Shown here: positions 1 through 7,729 of the stretch, in pieces
How the letters are laid out: each line of letters opens with the position of its first letter
Position numbering within the stretch: position 1 is the first letter of the stretch
Assembly: GCA_031268125.1 (NCBI GenBank)
Contig: JAIRXT010000081.1
Span: 1 to 19,904, forward strand
Length of the DNA stretch: 19,904 nucleotides
From: Treponema sp.
GTDB lineage: Bacteria > Spirochaetota > Spirochaetia > Treponematales > Breznakiellaceae
Direction of reading: 5' to 3'
Position numbers and translations under genes: made by a program
The notes under the pieces: model-generated
What the model saw: only the letters and a program-made list of their open reading frames with translations
What the model was told of the DNA's origin: nothing
Database searches by the model: none

Positions 1-33
1 GCCGGTTCCAAAATCGGTTATTTTGTAACCGGC
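1..33. repeat. Inverted repeat, hairpin 1 of left cluster
   Basis: Arms 1-7 and 27-33 (GCCGGTT / AACCGGC) pair perfectly. One mismatch (8/26) follows, then 9-14 and 20-25 (CAAAAT / ATTTTG) pair around a 5-nt loop. The element starts at the first base of the window, so it may extend further left. It has no T-run after it and no gene next to it, so terminator function is not shown. It resembles hairpin 3 at 84-114, which shares the TCCAAAAT word. Confidence 0.7.
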
Positions 34-37
34 TCTT

Positions 38-69
38 GCAGTTTTTCGCCCTACGGGCTGCAAAACTGC
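38..69. repeat. Inverted repeat, hairpin 2 of left cluster
   Basis: Arms GCAGTTTT (38-45) and AAAACTGC (62-69) are perfectly complementary. Inside them a second short stem GCCC (48-51) / GGGC (55-58) can form. It lies only 4 nt after hairpin 1. Confidence 0.65.
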
Positions 70-83
70 GGTTTTCATAGGTT

Positions 84-114
84 GCAATTCCAAAATTTGA
101 CATTTTGGAATTGC
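84..114. repeat. Perfect 13-bp inverted repeat, hairpin 3 of left cluster
   Basis: Arms GCAATTCCAAAAT (84-96) and ATTTTGGAATTGC (102-114) are perfectly complementary around a 5-nt loop. An open reading frame of 84 codons starts inside it, but that frame is read through palindromes, resembles no known protein and has no ribosome-binding site, so it is not called as a gene. Confidence 0.75.
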
Positions 115-210
115 CTCAATCTACATATGTTTCTAAGAAACGTCAATAGGATTAAAAAGAGACATCAACAATTTTCATTTTCGATGGGAAAGACGTCTAT
201 AAAATTATTG

Positions 211-281
211 GGGGTCCTGCCGGCCGGGAAAAAAGAGCGTCTCCCCATAGGGTCCCCTCTCTTTTTTCCTGCCGCCACCCC
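211..281. repeat. Long imperfect hairpin with A6/T6 tract
   Basis: The core stem is an 11-bp perfect match, 227-237 with 259-269, containing A6 facing T6. Outside it, CGGC (221-224) pairs with GCCG (271-274) and GGGGT (211-215) with ACCCC (277-281). A small CCC/GGG stem sits at the tip (244-246/250-252). The T6 run in the right arm, after a C/T-rich stretch, could act as a terminator for an upstream plus-strand gene outside the window, but the role is not certain. Confidence 0.55.
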
Positions 282-353
282 TTGTTACATGTTTCTGGCG
301 TCTTTTCATCCTCTAAAAAAACTAAAAATTGCTTAAAGGGGGTTAATCAAGGT

Positions 354-422
354 AAAAAATGTCTAAATTGCAGGGTATTTTCGTTCAATACCATAGTTAC
401 AGAAGCAATTTAGCCATTTTTT
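354..422. repeat. 69-nt two-tier hairpin upstream of the XRE regulator
   Basis: The outer stem pairs 354-361 (A6TG) with 415-422 (CAT6). After one T/C mismatch, CTAAATTGC (363-371) pairs with GCAATTTAG (405-413). A separate inner hairpin GGTATT (374-379) / AATACC (387-392) sits in the loop. It could be an RNA structure, a mobile palindrome or a bidirectional terminator. It sits about 100 nt ahead of the regulator start. Confidence 0.55.
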
Positions 423-522
423 GGTTAGATAAAGGGGCTTTTTCGCTAAAAGTAAAATTGAACCGTTGTTTTCTTGTTCCTGACAGGGATTTTTGCTACC
501 ATGTAGGTTGAGGAAGGTCTCT

Positions 523-903
523 TTGCCCGACTATGACTATGGGATTAATGAAAGGGTAATACATATCCGCAAGGCTTTGGGCCTTTTACAGCGAGAATTT
601 GCCGATGGAATCAGGGTAAGCCGTTCCTGCCAGGGCGGAATAGAAGCAAAACACCGTAAAGTGAGTGATCGCCTGATTAAGATGATCTGTCTGACCTATA
701 AAGTAAGCGAAACCTGGCTGCGGACCGGGCAGGGGACCATGTTCGATGCCGAAAAGGATCCCAGGCTGGAACGGATCATCCGGAATTTCAACAGGATGGA
801 CAGCCTGCTCCAGGATTATGTGATGAAATATCTGGACTGGCTGGTGGAGTACTACGAAAACCGGCCGGGGGAGGGGCCCGGCGCGGGTTTTACCGGTATA
901 TAA
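523..903 (+). CDS. XRE-family helix-turn-helix transcriptional regulator
   Basis: Small DNA-binding protein of about 126 aa. Residues 8-62 (from INERVIHIRKALGL to TWLRTGQGTMF) have the pattern of a phage-repressor/XRE helix-turn-helix, with LQREFAD as helix 2 and VSRSCQGGIE as the turn and recognition helix. The WLRTGQG ending is typical of phage-type XRE regulators. The C-terminal third is helical and acidic (DSLLQDYVMKYLDWLVEYYE), perhaps for dimerisation, ending in a Gly/Pro-rich tail. No ATG start exists in frame. TTG at 523 is chosen because AGGAAGG lies 5 nt before it; TTG at 493 would add 10 residues with no better ribosome site. It stands alone and converges on the NtrC gene, with 27 nt between them. 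Its target is unknown. The gene may be a relic of, or control, the neighbouring palindrome-rich DNA, but nothing shows this directly. Confidence 0.75.
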   Translation: MPDYDYGINERVIHIRKALGLLQREFADGIRVSRSCQGGIEAKHRKVSDRLIKMICLTYKVSETWLRTGQGTMFDAEKDPRLERIIRNFNRMDSLLQDYVMKYLDWLVEYYENRPGEGPGAGFTGI

Positions 904-930
904 ACCGGACCCGGTGTGCAACCCGGTTCG

Positions 931-2310
931 CTATTCATCCGGTTTAGCTTCATCGTCCTGTTCATCATCGCCGCCGGGACCGGCAAGCTTGCGGTGCAGG
1001 GTCTTGCGGCCGATGCCCAGGACATCGGCGGTTTTGCTCTTGTTCCCCCGCTGGGCGGAAAGGGTGTCCCGGATAATAATCTTTTCCGCGTCCTCCAGGG
1101 TTGAACCCAGGGGGATACGGATCCAGCCTTCGTCGCTGCCCTGCCGCAGGGTGGGGGGCAGGTCCTCAACGCCGATAAAGGGGCCGGGGGTCATGACCAC
1201 CGCGCTTTCTATGCAGTTCCGCAGTTCCCGCACGTTGCCGGGCCAGTCGTAGGCGTACAGGGCGGCCCGGGCCTTTTCGCTGACCCCCTCGATGGTTTTG
1301 CCGTTTTCCCCGGCGAATTCTTTAAGGAACGCGGCGATAAGCAGGGGGATGTCGTCTTTCCGTTCCCGCAGGGGGGGGACGTGGATGTTCACTACGTTGA
1401 GCCGGAAGTAGAGGTCCTCCCGGAAGTTCCCCTTTTCGATTTCCGCCTTGAGGTCCTTGTTGGTGGCCGCCACGATCCGCACGTCGGCTTCGATAGTTTC
1501 CTCCCCCCCCAGGCGCTCGAATTTCTTTTCCTGCAAGACCCTCAGCAGCTTGATCTGGATGTTCTGGTCGATTTCGCCAATCTCGTCCAGGAACAGGGTT
1601 CCTTCGTGGGCCAGTTCGAAGCGGCCCCGGCGGCGGGACACGGCCCCGGTAAAACTGCCTTTCTCGTGGCCAAAGAGTTCGCTTTCCAGGATACTCTCCG
1701 CCAGGGCGGCGCAGTGGACCTTGATCAGGGGTTTCCCGCTGCGGGGGGAAAGGCCGTGGATGGCATCGGCCACCAGTTCCTTGCCCACCCCCGATTCCCC
1801 GGTGATAAGGACGGAAGCCTTGGCGGGGGCCGCCCGGCTGATGGTATCGAAGACCCGCCGCATGGGGGCGCTGGTGCCGATAATCGTTTCAAACTGCTTT
1901 TTCTGTTCCAGTTCCGCTTCAAGTTCCCGGTGTTTCAGGGCCAGTTCGCGGTTCTGCAGGGCCCGTTTGACCAACTGGGACAGGTGATCCAGGTTGACCG
2001 GCTTGGTAAGGAAATCCCAGGCCCCCCGGCGCATGGCTTCCACCGCGCTTTCCACCGTGCCGTGGCCGGTCAGGACGATCACGGGGATGCCGGGGCTTTC
2101 CGTGGTGATGTGCCGCAGCAGTTCCTCCCCGGAAAGGCCGGGCATCTTGAGATCGGTGATCACCAGGTCGATGTCCCCCTTGCCGAAACGTTTAAGGCCC
2201 TGATCCCCGTCAACGGCGGTAACTACCTCGTAGCCGTCCATTTCCAGGGACACGGCCAGCCCTTCCCGGATGTTTTTTTCGTCATCCACTACCAAAAGCC
2301 GGAATTTCAC
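931..2310 (-). CDS. NtrC-family sigma-54-dependent response regulator
   Basis: 459-aa three-domain activator. The receiver domain (about 1-120) has the acidic pocket D9/D10, phosphoacceptor D53 in ITDLKMPG and K103. The AAA+ domain (about 143-370) has Walker A GESGVGKE (171-178), the sigma-54 contact loop as GSFTGA (218-223, Ser in place of the usual Ala), Walker B GTLFLDE (237-243) and the WPGNVREL motif. A Fis-type helix-turn-helix (about 421-441, RGNKSKTADVLGIGRKTLHR) binds DNA, followed by a very acidic tail. It should hydrolyse ATP to open sigma-54 promoters when phosphorylated by its partner kinase. The start is GTG at 2310, overlapping the kinase stop by 4 nt (GTGA), so the two are translationally coupled. 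No sigma-54 promoter was recognised in this window, so the targets are probably elsewhere. Confidence 0.95.
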   Translation of the reverse strand: MKFRLLVVDDEKNIREGLAVSLEMDGYEVVTAVDGDQGLKRFGKGDIDLVITDLKMPGLSGEELLRHITTESPGIPVIVLTGHGTVESAVEAMRRGAWDFLTKPVNLDHLSQLVKRALQNRELALKHRELEAELEQKKQFETIIGTSAPMRRVFDTISRAAPAKASVLITGESGVGKELVADAIHGLSPRSGKPLIKVHCAALAESILESELFGHEKGSFTGAVSRRRGRFELAHEGTLFLDEIGEIDQNIQIKLLRVLQEKKFERLGGEETIEADVRIVAATNKDLKAEIEKGNFREDLYFRLNVVNIHVPPLRERKDDIPLLIAAFLKEFAGENGKTIEGVSEKARAALYAYDWPGNVRELRNCIESAVVMTPGPFIGVEDLPPTLRQGSDEGWIRIPLGSTLEDAEKIIIRDTLSAQRGNKSKTADVLGIGRKTLHRKLAGPGGDDEQDDEAKPDE

Positions 2311-3536
2311 GGCGCATCACTCCCCGCGGCCGCGCCGCGTCCTTCTTCAAAACCGATAAGCCGGCGTTCCCGCTGGGGGAGGGGCAGGGAAATGGTAAAA
2401 CAGGTTCCCTCCCCTTCGCGGGACTTCACCGAAATTTCCCCCTGGTGTTCCCGGATAATCTTGAATACCAGCGTAAGCCCCAGGCCCGATCCGGTTGCCT
2501 TGGTCGTAAAATAGGGCTCGAAAATTTTGGAGAGGTTTTCCTCCGGTATCCCCAGCCCGGTATCCTGAACGCTGATGTACACTTCGCTGTCCTTACTTTC
2601 GGTTTTGATCGTAAGTTTCCCCCCCGCGGGCATGGCGGCGGTGGCGTTTTTTACCAGGTTCAACAGGACCTGCTTTAAGTACCGTTCATCAAAGGTGAGG
2701 AGGGGCAAATTTTCTTCCAGTTCCAGATCGCAGGTAATACGGGCATCGGAAAGCTCAAAGGACATAAAATCCACCAATTCCCCTATCAGGCTGTTGAGAT
2801 CCCCCTCCCGCAGATCAAGGTCCATAGGCCGCACGGCAAACAGAAAATCCACCACGATGTGGTTCAGGCGGTCAATCTCCTCGTTTACTACGGCGATGTA
2901 CTTGTCCAACTGGTCCAGGCAGGAATCGGCCCCGTCCCGGGGGAGGGCCTGTTCCACCAGTTTACGATTGGCCTTTAGGGCCTTTTGCATCAACTGGATG
3001 TGAATGGAAATAGAACCCAGGGGATTCTTGATCTCGTGGGCCACCCCCGCCGCCAGGGTGGTCAGGCTTGCCAGATTCTCCGCCCGCCTGAGCCGGGCCT
3101 CCCGGCCCCGCTTCTCCGTGATATCCTCAATGTAGATAAGGGACCCGGTTACCCGGTGTTCTCGTACCAGGGGCAGCACGGAAACGGAAAGGAGCCGCTG
3201 GATGCCCTTGGATTCGACGTTGAATTCCCGCTCTTCCACCCGGTCCCCGCTTTTCAGGGTGGATTCCAAAAAAGCGGCGATCTTTTCGTCCCAGACTCTC
3301 AGCCATACGGAGTCGCCGCCCGGTTCCGCAAGCCCGATGGGGAGGAAACGCTCGGCGCATTTATTGGCCAGGACCAGGGCATGCCGGGTATCGCAGACCA
3401 GAATGCCCTGCCCCAGGGATTCCAGCACGGTCTTTAACCGGTCGATTTCCGCGGCGGAACTGATAAAAAGCTCTTCAAGCTGTTCCCGGGTAAGCTTGGA
3501 CAGCTTTTTTACGGCCCGTTTGATGAAATTCCTCAT
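2307..3536 (-). CDS. Soluble PAS-domain sensor histidine kinase
   Basis: 409-aa kinase partner of the downstream NtrC-type regulator. An N-terminal helix (about 1-35) leads to a PAS-like domain (about 33-140, ending in YIEDITEKRGRE). The HisKA dimerisation domain carries phospho-acceptor H167 in AHEIKNPLG. The HATPase domain has N297 (LLNLVKNATA), G1 DTGLGIP (325-331), the F box PYFTTK (341-346) and G2 GSGLGL (349-354). No membrane segment or signal peptide is seen, so it should sense a cytoplasmic cue. The layout resembles NtrB/AtoS-type kinases. ATG at 3536 overlaps the stop of the clamp-loader gene by 4 nt (ATGA). The signal cannot be deduced from sequence, but co-transcription with replication and cell-wall genes hints at a growth or cell-cycle related cue; that is inference. 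Confidence 0.94.
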   Translation of the reverse strand: MRNFIKRAVKKLSKLTREQLEELFISSAAEIDRLKTVLESLGQGILVCDTRHALVLANKCAERFLPIGLAEPGGDSVWLRVWDEKIAAFLESTLKSGDRVEEREFNVESKGIQRLLSVSVLPLVREHRVTGSLIYIEDITEKRGREARLRRAENLASLTTLAAGVAHEIKNPLGSISIHIQLMQKALKANRKLVEQALPRDGADSCLDQLDKYIAVVNEEIDRLNHIVVDFLFAVRPMDLDLREGDLNSLIGELVDFMSFELSDARITCDLELEENLPLLTFDERYLKQVLLNLVKNATAAMPAGGKLTIKTESKDSEVYISVQDTGLGIPEENLSKIFEPYFTTKATGSGLGLTLVFKIIREHQGEISVKSREGEGTCFTISLPLPQRERRLIGFEEGRGAAAGSDAP

Positions 3537-4864
3537 GCGCCCGCCTCTACCAGATCCCTTTTAAGGCCGCTGACCAGGCGATCCAGGGTCAGGGCGGGGC
3601 TCTGGTTCAGGCTTCCCGCCGCGGCGGCCGCGTCGACGTGCTTTTTCCAGATTCCAAGACAAGCGATCCTGAGGGAACCCATAGCGAGGGGCCGCAGGCA
3701 TTCCGAAACCAGGACCAGAACCAGGGCCAAAAAAGTAGACAACAGGGAACGGGCCTGAAAATTCTGCGCCCCCGCCAGTACTTTCTCGATAATCGCCTTG
3801 TTATCGGCCGCCGGACGGCCAAGACCTGCGGAATCGGCGATGGGGGCGCAGTGTTTGCCCAGGGACGCCAGTTCCTCCGGCAGGATGCCGATACCGCGGC
3901 GGCGGAAGCCTTCCAGCGTGGAAAGGGCTACGGAGGACACGAAAAAGGCCGCCAGGGGGTACAGGGTATCCCGGCTTACCGGCAAAAAGGAATCCAGATA
4001 CCCTTCCAGTCCTGACGCGGGAAGGGCGGAAGACGGGGTCTCCGCAGGGGCTGCCGGCTTATCGCGGAAAACCCGGCGGATCAGTTCCCCCTCCGCCGGG
4101 GCGTCCCGCCGCATAAAGTGGTAGGGCCTGAGCCGGGAAAGCAGTGTCGGCAGGATTCCTTCCCGCCGGGAGGTACAGAGCACAATGGTAAGCCGTTCCG
4201 GGGGTTCTTCCAGAATTTTGAGGAGGGAATTCAGGGCCTCCTCCCTCATGCGGTCCGCACTTTCGATGACCAGCAGCTTCCGCAGGCCCGCGGGGGCCAG
4301 ATGGCCCCAGTAACCGGCGCGCCGTATCTGGGATATGGGGATAAATTCGGCGATTCCTTCGGCTTCCAGTTTGAGGGCGCTTTTTATGATGGAGGCCCCC
4401 AGTTTTTCCCCGGGGCCCTCCTCCGGCATCCCTTCAAGCCCCTCAAGATCGTCTTCCAGGGCCTGGATCAGGGGGTTAAGCTTTGCCAGGTCCTTATCCC
4501 CCTCCCAGAGGGCCGGGGAAAAGCGGCCCAGGAGTTTCCTGACCGCACGGAGCAGCAGAATCCGCCCGTGGCGGGGCTCCCGCCGGAGTACCGCGGCGGA
4601 GGCGGCAATCTCGGCGGCGAAGGGCCTCCGGCCCATCATAAGCAGGTCCGGGTGTAAAAGCATCTTATGCCGGGCGCAGCCGGGGCAGGGGCAATTCCAG
4701 GCCCCCTTCCCTTCGCAGGAAAGAACCCGGCCCAGTTCCAGCGCGGTGGTCCCCTTGCCCGATGCGGCGGGGCCGTAGAAAAGCATGGAAGGCGCCAGTA
4801 TCCCCGCCCCGATATCCCCCATGAGCCGCTCCGCGGCGCTTTGGGCTATAATATTTTCAAACAT
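3533..4864 (-). CDS. holB: DNA polymerase III delta'-like clamp-loader subunit
   Basis: 443-aa AAA+ protein of the gamma/tau/delta' clamp-loader group, which loads the sliding clamp during replication. Seen: Walker A GPAASGKGT (31-39), a four-cysteine zinc module C50, C58, C60, C63, HPD (71-73), a degenerate Walker B VIESAD (199-204), the ILEEPPE motif (217-223) and the LLSRLRPYHF arginine motif (241-250). The normal short link between HPD and the ISQIR segment is here about 105 residues (73-177), roughly 70 more than in typical delta' proteins, rich in charged and Leu residues. After about 300 the C-terminal collar part is poorly recognisable. A dnaX-like paralogue is the alternative, but the degenerate Walker B favours delta'. 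The gene overlaps the CvpA-family gene by 8 nt and the kinase by 4 nt. Confidence 0.85.
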   Translation of the reverse strand: MFENIIAQSAAERLMGDIGAGILAPSMLFYGPAASGKGTTALELGRVLSCEGKGAWNCPCPGCARHKMLLHPDLLMMGRRPFAAEIAASAAVLRREPRHGRILLLRAVRKLLGRFSPALWEGDKDLAKLNPLIQALEDDLEGLEGMPEEGPGEKLGASIIKSALKLEAEGIAEFIPISQIRRAGYWGHLAPAGLRKLLVIESADRMREEALNSLLKILEEPPERLTIVLCTSRREGILPTLLSRLRPYHFMRRDAPAEGELIRRVFRDKPAAPAETPSSALPASGLEGYLDSFLPVSRDTLYPLAAFFVSSVALSTLEGFRRRGIGILPEELASLGKHCAPIADSAGLGRPAADNKAIIEKVLAGAQNFQARSLLSTFLALVLVLVSECLRPLAMGSLRIACLGIWKKHVDAAAAAGSLNQSPALTLDRLVSGLKRDLVEAGA

Positions 4865-5435
4865 AGAGGTTTAGCTGCAAAATCCCTGCCGTTAACCGGG
4901 CGTTAAGGTCCGGCCCTAAAGAACCGGCCTTGCCGGTAAGGGGGAACAACAATCCCGCAAAAAAACTCCCCTCCAGGATGGGGGACGCGTCAAAAACAGG
5001 CTGCGTCCTAAGCCCCAGGAGCAGCAGGCTTACGATTACAATCCCTTCGATCAGGCCGAAGAGAAAACCCAAAAAGCGATCCGCACCGCCCAGGCTGATC
5101 CGCTGAATAATGTCTTTAAGCAGGTATCCTACCAGCTTTACGGTAAAAAAGACGGCCACAAAGATCAGGATAAAGGCGAGAATCTCCGGGATGTTCTGCA
5201 CCAGGCCCGGCAGCAGGTTCCGGATAAAGCCGGGGATGTTTTCGGTAAAGGTTTTAAGCCCGTGGTCCCGCAGAAAAACCGCGCAGGACCGGTACAGGAA
5301 CAGGGAACCCAGGGTCCCCAGCACCAGGGAGGCAAGGGTCATAAATTCCGAAATAAAGCCCCGCAGGGTACAGCGGATGACCAGAAGCATGATAAGGGCC
5401 GTGCAAATATAATCAATTACCTTGAAGGAGATCAT
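4857..5435 (-). CDS. CvpA-family integral membrane protein
   Basis: 192-aa membrane protein. It begins MISFKVIDYICTAL and has about four hydrophobic segments (near 8-25, 33-52, 84-108 and 124-146), with the CvpA hallmark RGFISEFMTLASLVLG near the first loop and GGADRFLGFLFGLIEG before the last helix. The family is named for colicin V production in E. coli; its biochemical role is unsettled, with links to envelope homeostasis. The start at 5435 is chosen because the ATG forms an ATGA overlap with the murG stop, and GAAGGAG-like sequence does not favour any upstream start. A longer in-frame extension upstream to 5735 is low-complexity antisense-frame sequence within murG and is rejected. It overlaps the downstream clamp-loader gene by 8 nt. 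Confidence 0.88.
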   Translation of the reverse strand: MISFKVIDYICTALIMLLVIRCTLRGFISEFMTLASLVLGTLGSLFLYRSCAVFLRDHGLKTFTENIPGFIRNLLPGLVQNIPEILAFILIFVAVFFTVKLVGYLLKDIIQRISLGGADRFLGFLFGLIEGIVIVSLLLLGLRTQPVFDASPILEGSFFAGLLFPLTGKAGSLGPDLNARLTAGILQLNLYV

Positions 5436-6544
5436 GACCCGCCCCCGGCTAAAGCCGCCTGTTCCAGGACGCCGGCAATGGCGGCGGCCCCGTCGATCCG
5501 GGCAATACCCGCGGCGGCGGAAGCCATAGCCGCCAGCCTTTCCGGGTTTTCCGACAGTTCCCGGATTACCGCGGCCAGATCTTCCGCGGCGGCCCGTTCT
5601 TCCGCCCTGCCCCGCAGCACGACCGCGGCGCCGGCCTGTTCGAAGAATTCGGCGTTTTCCACCTGATCCCCCCGGGTACCGCTTCCCCTTAACGGAAGCA
5701 GGACCATCGGCTTCCCCAGGGCGGCGTTTTCCCATACCGTGCCGGCGCCGCTGCGGCAGAGTACCAGGTCCGCCGCCGCCAGAACCTGGGGCATCTCCTC
5801 CCCAAAGTAGGGGTAGGGCCGGTATTTTTCACCTGCGGCTTCGGCCGGGCCGTTTCCCGGCCCGGTCTGGTGGACCACGGTGTAGTACCTGGTCAGCTCC
5901 GGCAGGGCTTCCCGGACCAGCGCGTTAAGCTCCCTGGCGCCCTGACTCCCCCCCAGAACCAGCAGGATTCTCCCCTCCAGCCCCAGGAAGGCCCGGCCCT
6001 CCGCCGCCGCGGCGCCGCGAAAGCCGGGCCGCACGGGGTTCCCGCATACTTCTGCCAGGGGCCGGTAAACGGGGGGAAAGAAGGAGGCCGTGGCGGCATA
6101 GGCGGTAAAGATCCGGCCCCCGGTACTCCGCACAAAGCGGATATTTATTCTGGTCGCAAGACCGGGGCTAACATCGGATTCGTGGGTGTATACGGGAATC
6201 CCCAGGGACGCCGCGGCGGCGCAGGGGGGAACGCTTACAAAGCCGCCTTTGGAAAAAAGCAGGGCGGGCCTGAGCTTTTTTAGAATTGAGCAGGCGGTGA
6301 AGAAGCCCCCCAGCACCCGGAACAGATCGGGAATCGTTTTAAGACTGAAATAGCGGCGAAGCCGCCCCGCGGGAATGCCGTAGAATTCGATCCCCGCCGC
6401 TTCCACCAGGGCCCTGTCCATCCCCGCGGCGGAACCCAGCCATACAACCCGGTGGTTCCCGGTTTGTCTTAAATGGGCAATTACCGCAAGGCCGGGGTAG
6501 ATATGCCCCCCCGTACCCCCGCCGGTAAAAGCAATAGTCGCCAT
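5432..6544 (-). CDS. murG: UDP-N-acetylglucosamine transferase MurG
   Basis: 370-aa membrane-associated GT-B glycosyltransferase. It adds GlcNAc to undecaprenyl-PP-MurNAc-pentapeptide, turning lipid I into lipid II at the inner face of the membrane. Seen: the N-terminal glycine loop GGGTGGH (8-14), SKGGFVSVP (98-106), a variant HESD motif (121-124, where E. coli has HEQN), GGSQGAR (198-204), RSGAGTVWE (264-272) and GDQVENAEF (292-300) of the UDP-GlcNAc site. The length is normal. ATG at 6544 gives the canonical N-terminus, though no clear ribosome-binding site precedes it. It is the first gene of the five-gene minus-strand operon. The other mur genes are not in the window, so this copy sits apart from any dcw cluster within 20 kb. 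It diverges from pta. Confidence 0.96.
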   Translation of the reverse strand: MATIAFTGGGTGGHIYPGLAVIAHLRQTGNHRVVWLGSAAGMDRALVEAAGIEFYGIPAGRLRRYFSLKTIPDLFRVLGGFFTACSILKKLRPALLFSKGGFVSVPPCAAAASLGIPVYTHESDVSPGLATRINIRFVRSTGGRIFTAYAATASFFPPVYRPLAEVCGNPVRPGFRGAAAAEGRAFLGLEGRILLVLGGSQGARELNALVREALPELTRYYTVVHQTGPGNGPAEAAGEKYRPYPYFGEEMPQVLAAADLVLCRSGAGTVWENAALGKPMVLLPLRGSGTRGDQVENAEFFEQAGAAVVLRGRAEERAAAEDLAAVIRELSENPERLAAMASAAAGIARIDGAAAIAGVLEQAALAGGGS

Positions 6545-6615
6545 GGGTCAAGGGTACCCAAAAACCGGGGCTTCCGCAATCGTACAAGTGAAAGGCTCAA
6601 CAGTTATCATATTCA

Positions 6616-6644
6616 TTGAAATTTCCGCCGGAAAATCTTATAAT
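6616..6644 (+). promoter_or_regulatory. Sigma-70-type promoter of pta
   Basis: TTGAAA (6616-6621), 17-nt spacer, perfect TATAAT (6639-6644). The predicted transcript start near 6651 leaves a leader of about 27 nt before the pta ATG at 6678, which is preceded by AGGAGG (6668-6673). This is the best promoter in the window. Confidence 0.8.
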
Positions 6645-6677
6645 CGGGGAAAAGTGATTGCAGACACAGGAGGGTAT

Positions 6678-7712
6678 ATGGACTTTGTACAGAACATGAA
6701 GGTTAAGGCCGCCTCGATGCAGAAAAAACTGGTGCTGCCCGAAGGGACCGAGCCCCGGACGGTGAAGGCGGCGCGGATACTTGTTGACGAAAATCTTGCG
6801 GCATCGGTAACGCTTATCGGCAGGCAGTCGGAGATTGACGCTATTGCCGCCGGGGAGGGGGTGGACCTTACGGGTATTGAGATTGTGAATCCGGAGCTTT
6901 CCCCCAACCGGGACCGGTATGCCCAGTCTTACTACGAGATGGTCCATGCCAGGGAGGAGGCAAAAAAGGCGAAGGGCGGCGCCGTACTGGAGCCGGTAAC
7001 GCCGGAAAAAGCCGGGATGGAAATTACCGGAGCCCTGCGCTGGGGGGCTATGATGGTCCATCTGGGCGATGCGGACGCCAGTGTTGCCGGAGCGGAAAAC
7101 ACCACCGGCGACGTGCTGCGGGCGGGGCTTGCCATTATCGGAATGGTACCGGGTCTTAAAACGGCGTCTTCCTGTTTTGTGATGACCGGGCTGGACCCCG
7201 CGTGGGGTTACAACGGCTCCCTGATTTTTAGCGATTGTGCGGTGGTGCCGGATCCCACGGCGGAACAGCTTGCAGATATTGCCCAAAGCGCCGCCCTGTC
7301 CTGCCGGGAATTCCTGGGATGCGATCCCGTGGCCGCCCTGCTTTCGTTCTCCACCAAGGGTTCCGCAAAGCACGACAACGTGGCCAAGGTACAAAAAGCC
7401 GTAGAGATCCTCAAAAGCCGGAACCCCGGTTTCCTGTTTGACGGGGAACTCCAGGCCGATGCGGCCCTGGTTCCCTCGGTAACCGACAAGAAAGCTCCGG
7501 GCAGCCCCGTTAGGGGGAACGTGAACACCCTGGTCTTCCCGGATCTTGGATCAGGGAATATCGGCTACAAGCTGGTACAGCGTCTGGGCAATGCGGGAGC
7601 CTTTGGCCCCTTCCTCCAGGGCTTTGCCAAGCCTATCAGCGATCTTTCCCGGGGAGCCTCGGTAGAAGACATTGTAGCCACCGCAGCGGTAACTCTGGCC
7701 AGGGCCAAATAG
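6678..7712 (+). CDS. pta: Phosphate acetyltransferase
   Basis: 344-aa short-form Pta (no N-terminal DRTGG extension). It interconverts acetyl-CoA plus phosphate and acetyl-phosphate plus CoA in the cytoplasm; with acetate kinase, not present here, it yields ATP and acetate. Seen: KKLVLPEGTEPRTVKAARIL at the N-terminus, the conserved VAGAENTTGDVLRAGLAIIG core, SFSTKGSAKHDNVAKVQKAVEIL, DGELQADAALVPSV and the NTLVFPDLGSGNIGYKLVQRL signature near the end. ATG at 6678 is preferred over an in-frame upstream start at 6543 because it follows a strong AGGAGG site and the promoter, and gives the family's usual length. It ends 17 nt from the convergent solute-binding protein gene with no terminator visible between them, so read-through antisense RNA is possible. 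The enzyme fits an acetate-forming fermenter. Confidence 0.96.
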   Translation: MDFVQNMKVKAASMQKKLVLPEGTEPRTVKAARILVDENLAASVTLIGRQSEIDAIAAGEGVDLTGIEIVNPELSPNRDRYAQSYYEMVHAREEAKKAKGGAVLEPVTPEKAGMEITGALRWGAMMVHLGDADASVAGAENTTGDVLRAGLAIIGMVPGLKTASSCFVMTGLDPAWGYNGSLIFSDCAVVPDPTAEQLADIAQSAALSCREFLGCDPVAALLSFSTKGSAKHDNVAKVQKAVEILKSRNPGFLFDGELQADAALVPSVTDKKAPGSPVRGNVNTLVFPDLGSGNIGYKLVQRLGNAGAFGPFLQGFAKPISDLSRGASVEDIVATAAVTLARAK

Positions 7713-7729
7713 CCCCGGGAAGGGAAAAT

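Larger units (their letters stand above)
116..522. other. Gene-free AT-rich left intergenic region
   Basis: No convincing coding frame on either strand. It contains the two long hairpins at 211-281 and 354-422. A weak promoter-like pair TTGTTC (474-479), 17-nt spacer, TACCAT (497-502) precedes the XRE gene; it matches the consensus poorly and is only a suggestion. If it is real, transcription would begin just upstream of the TTG at 523. Confidence 0.4.

Noticed and set aside
82..336. 84-codon open frame on the plus strand at the left edge
   Set aside because: It starts inside a perfect palindrome, crosses another long hairpin, lacks a ribosome site and shows no recognisable protein pattern.
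1..422. CRISPR-like array
   Set aside because: The repeated elements are palindromes of different sequence and uneven spacing; there are no identical direct repeats with regular spacers.
903..928. AACCGG/CCGGTT stem between the XRE and NtrC genes as a terminator
   Set aside because: Only 6 bp with a 14-nt loop and no T-run on either side; too weak to call.
1381..2514. Long plus-strand open frame opposite the NtrC-type gene
   Set aside because: It is antisense to a fully recognisable response regulator; its length reflects GC-rich codon bias, and it has His/Gly/Pro-rich, non-protein-like composition.
5436..5735. Upstream extension of the CvpA-family gene
   Set aside because: The extension is Arg/Gly low-complexity sequence in another frame of murG; the ATG at 5435 overlaps the murG stop as expected for coupling.
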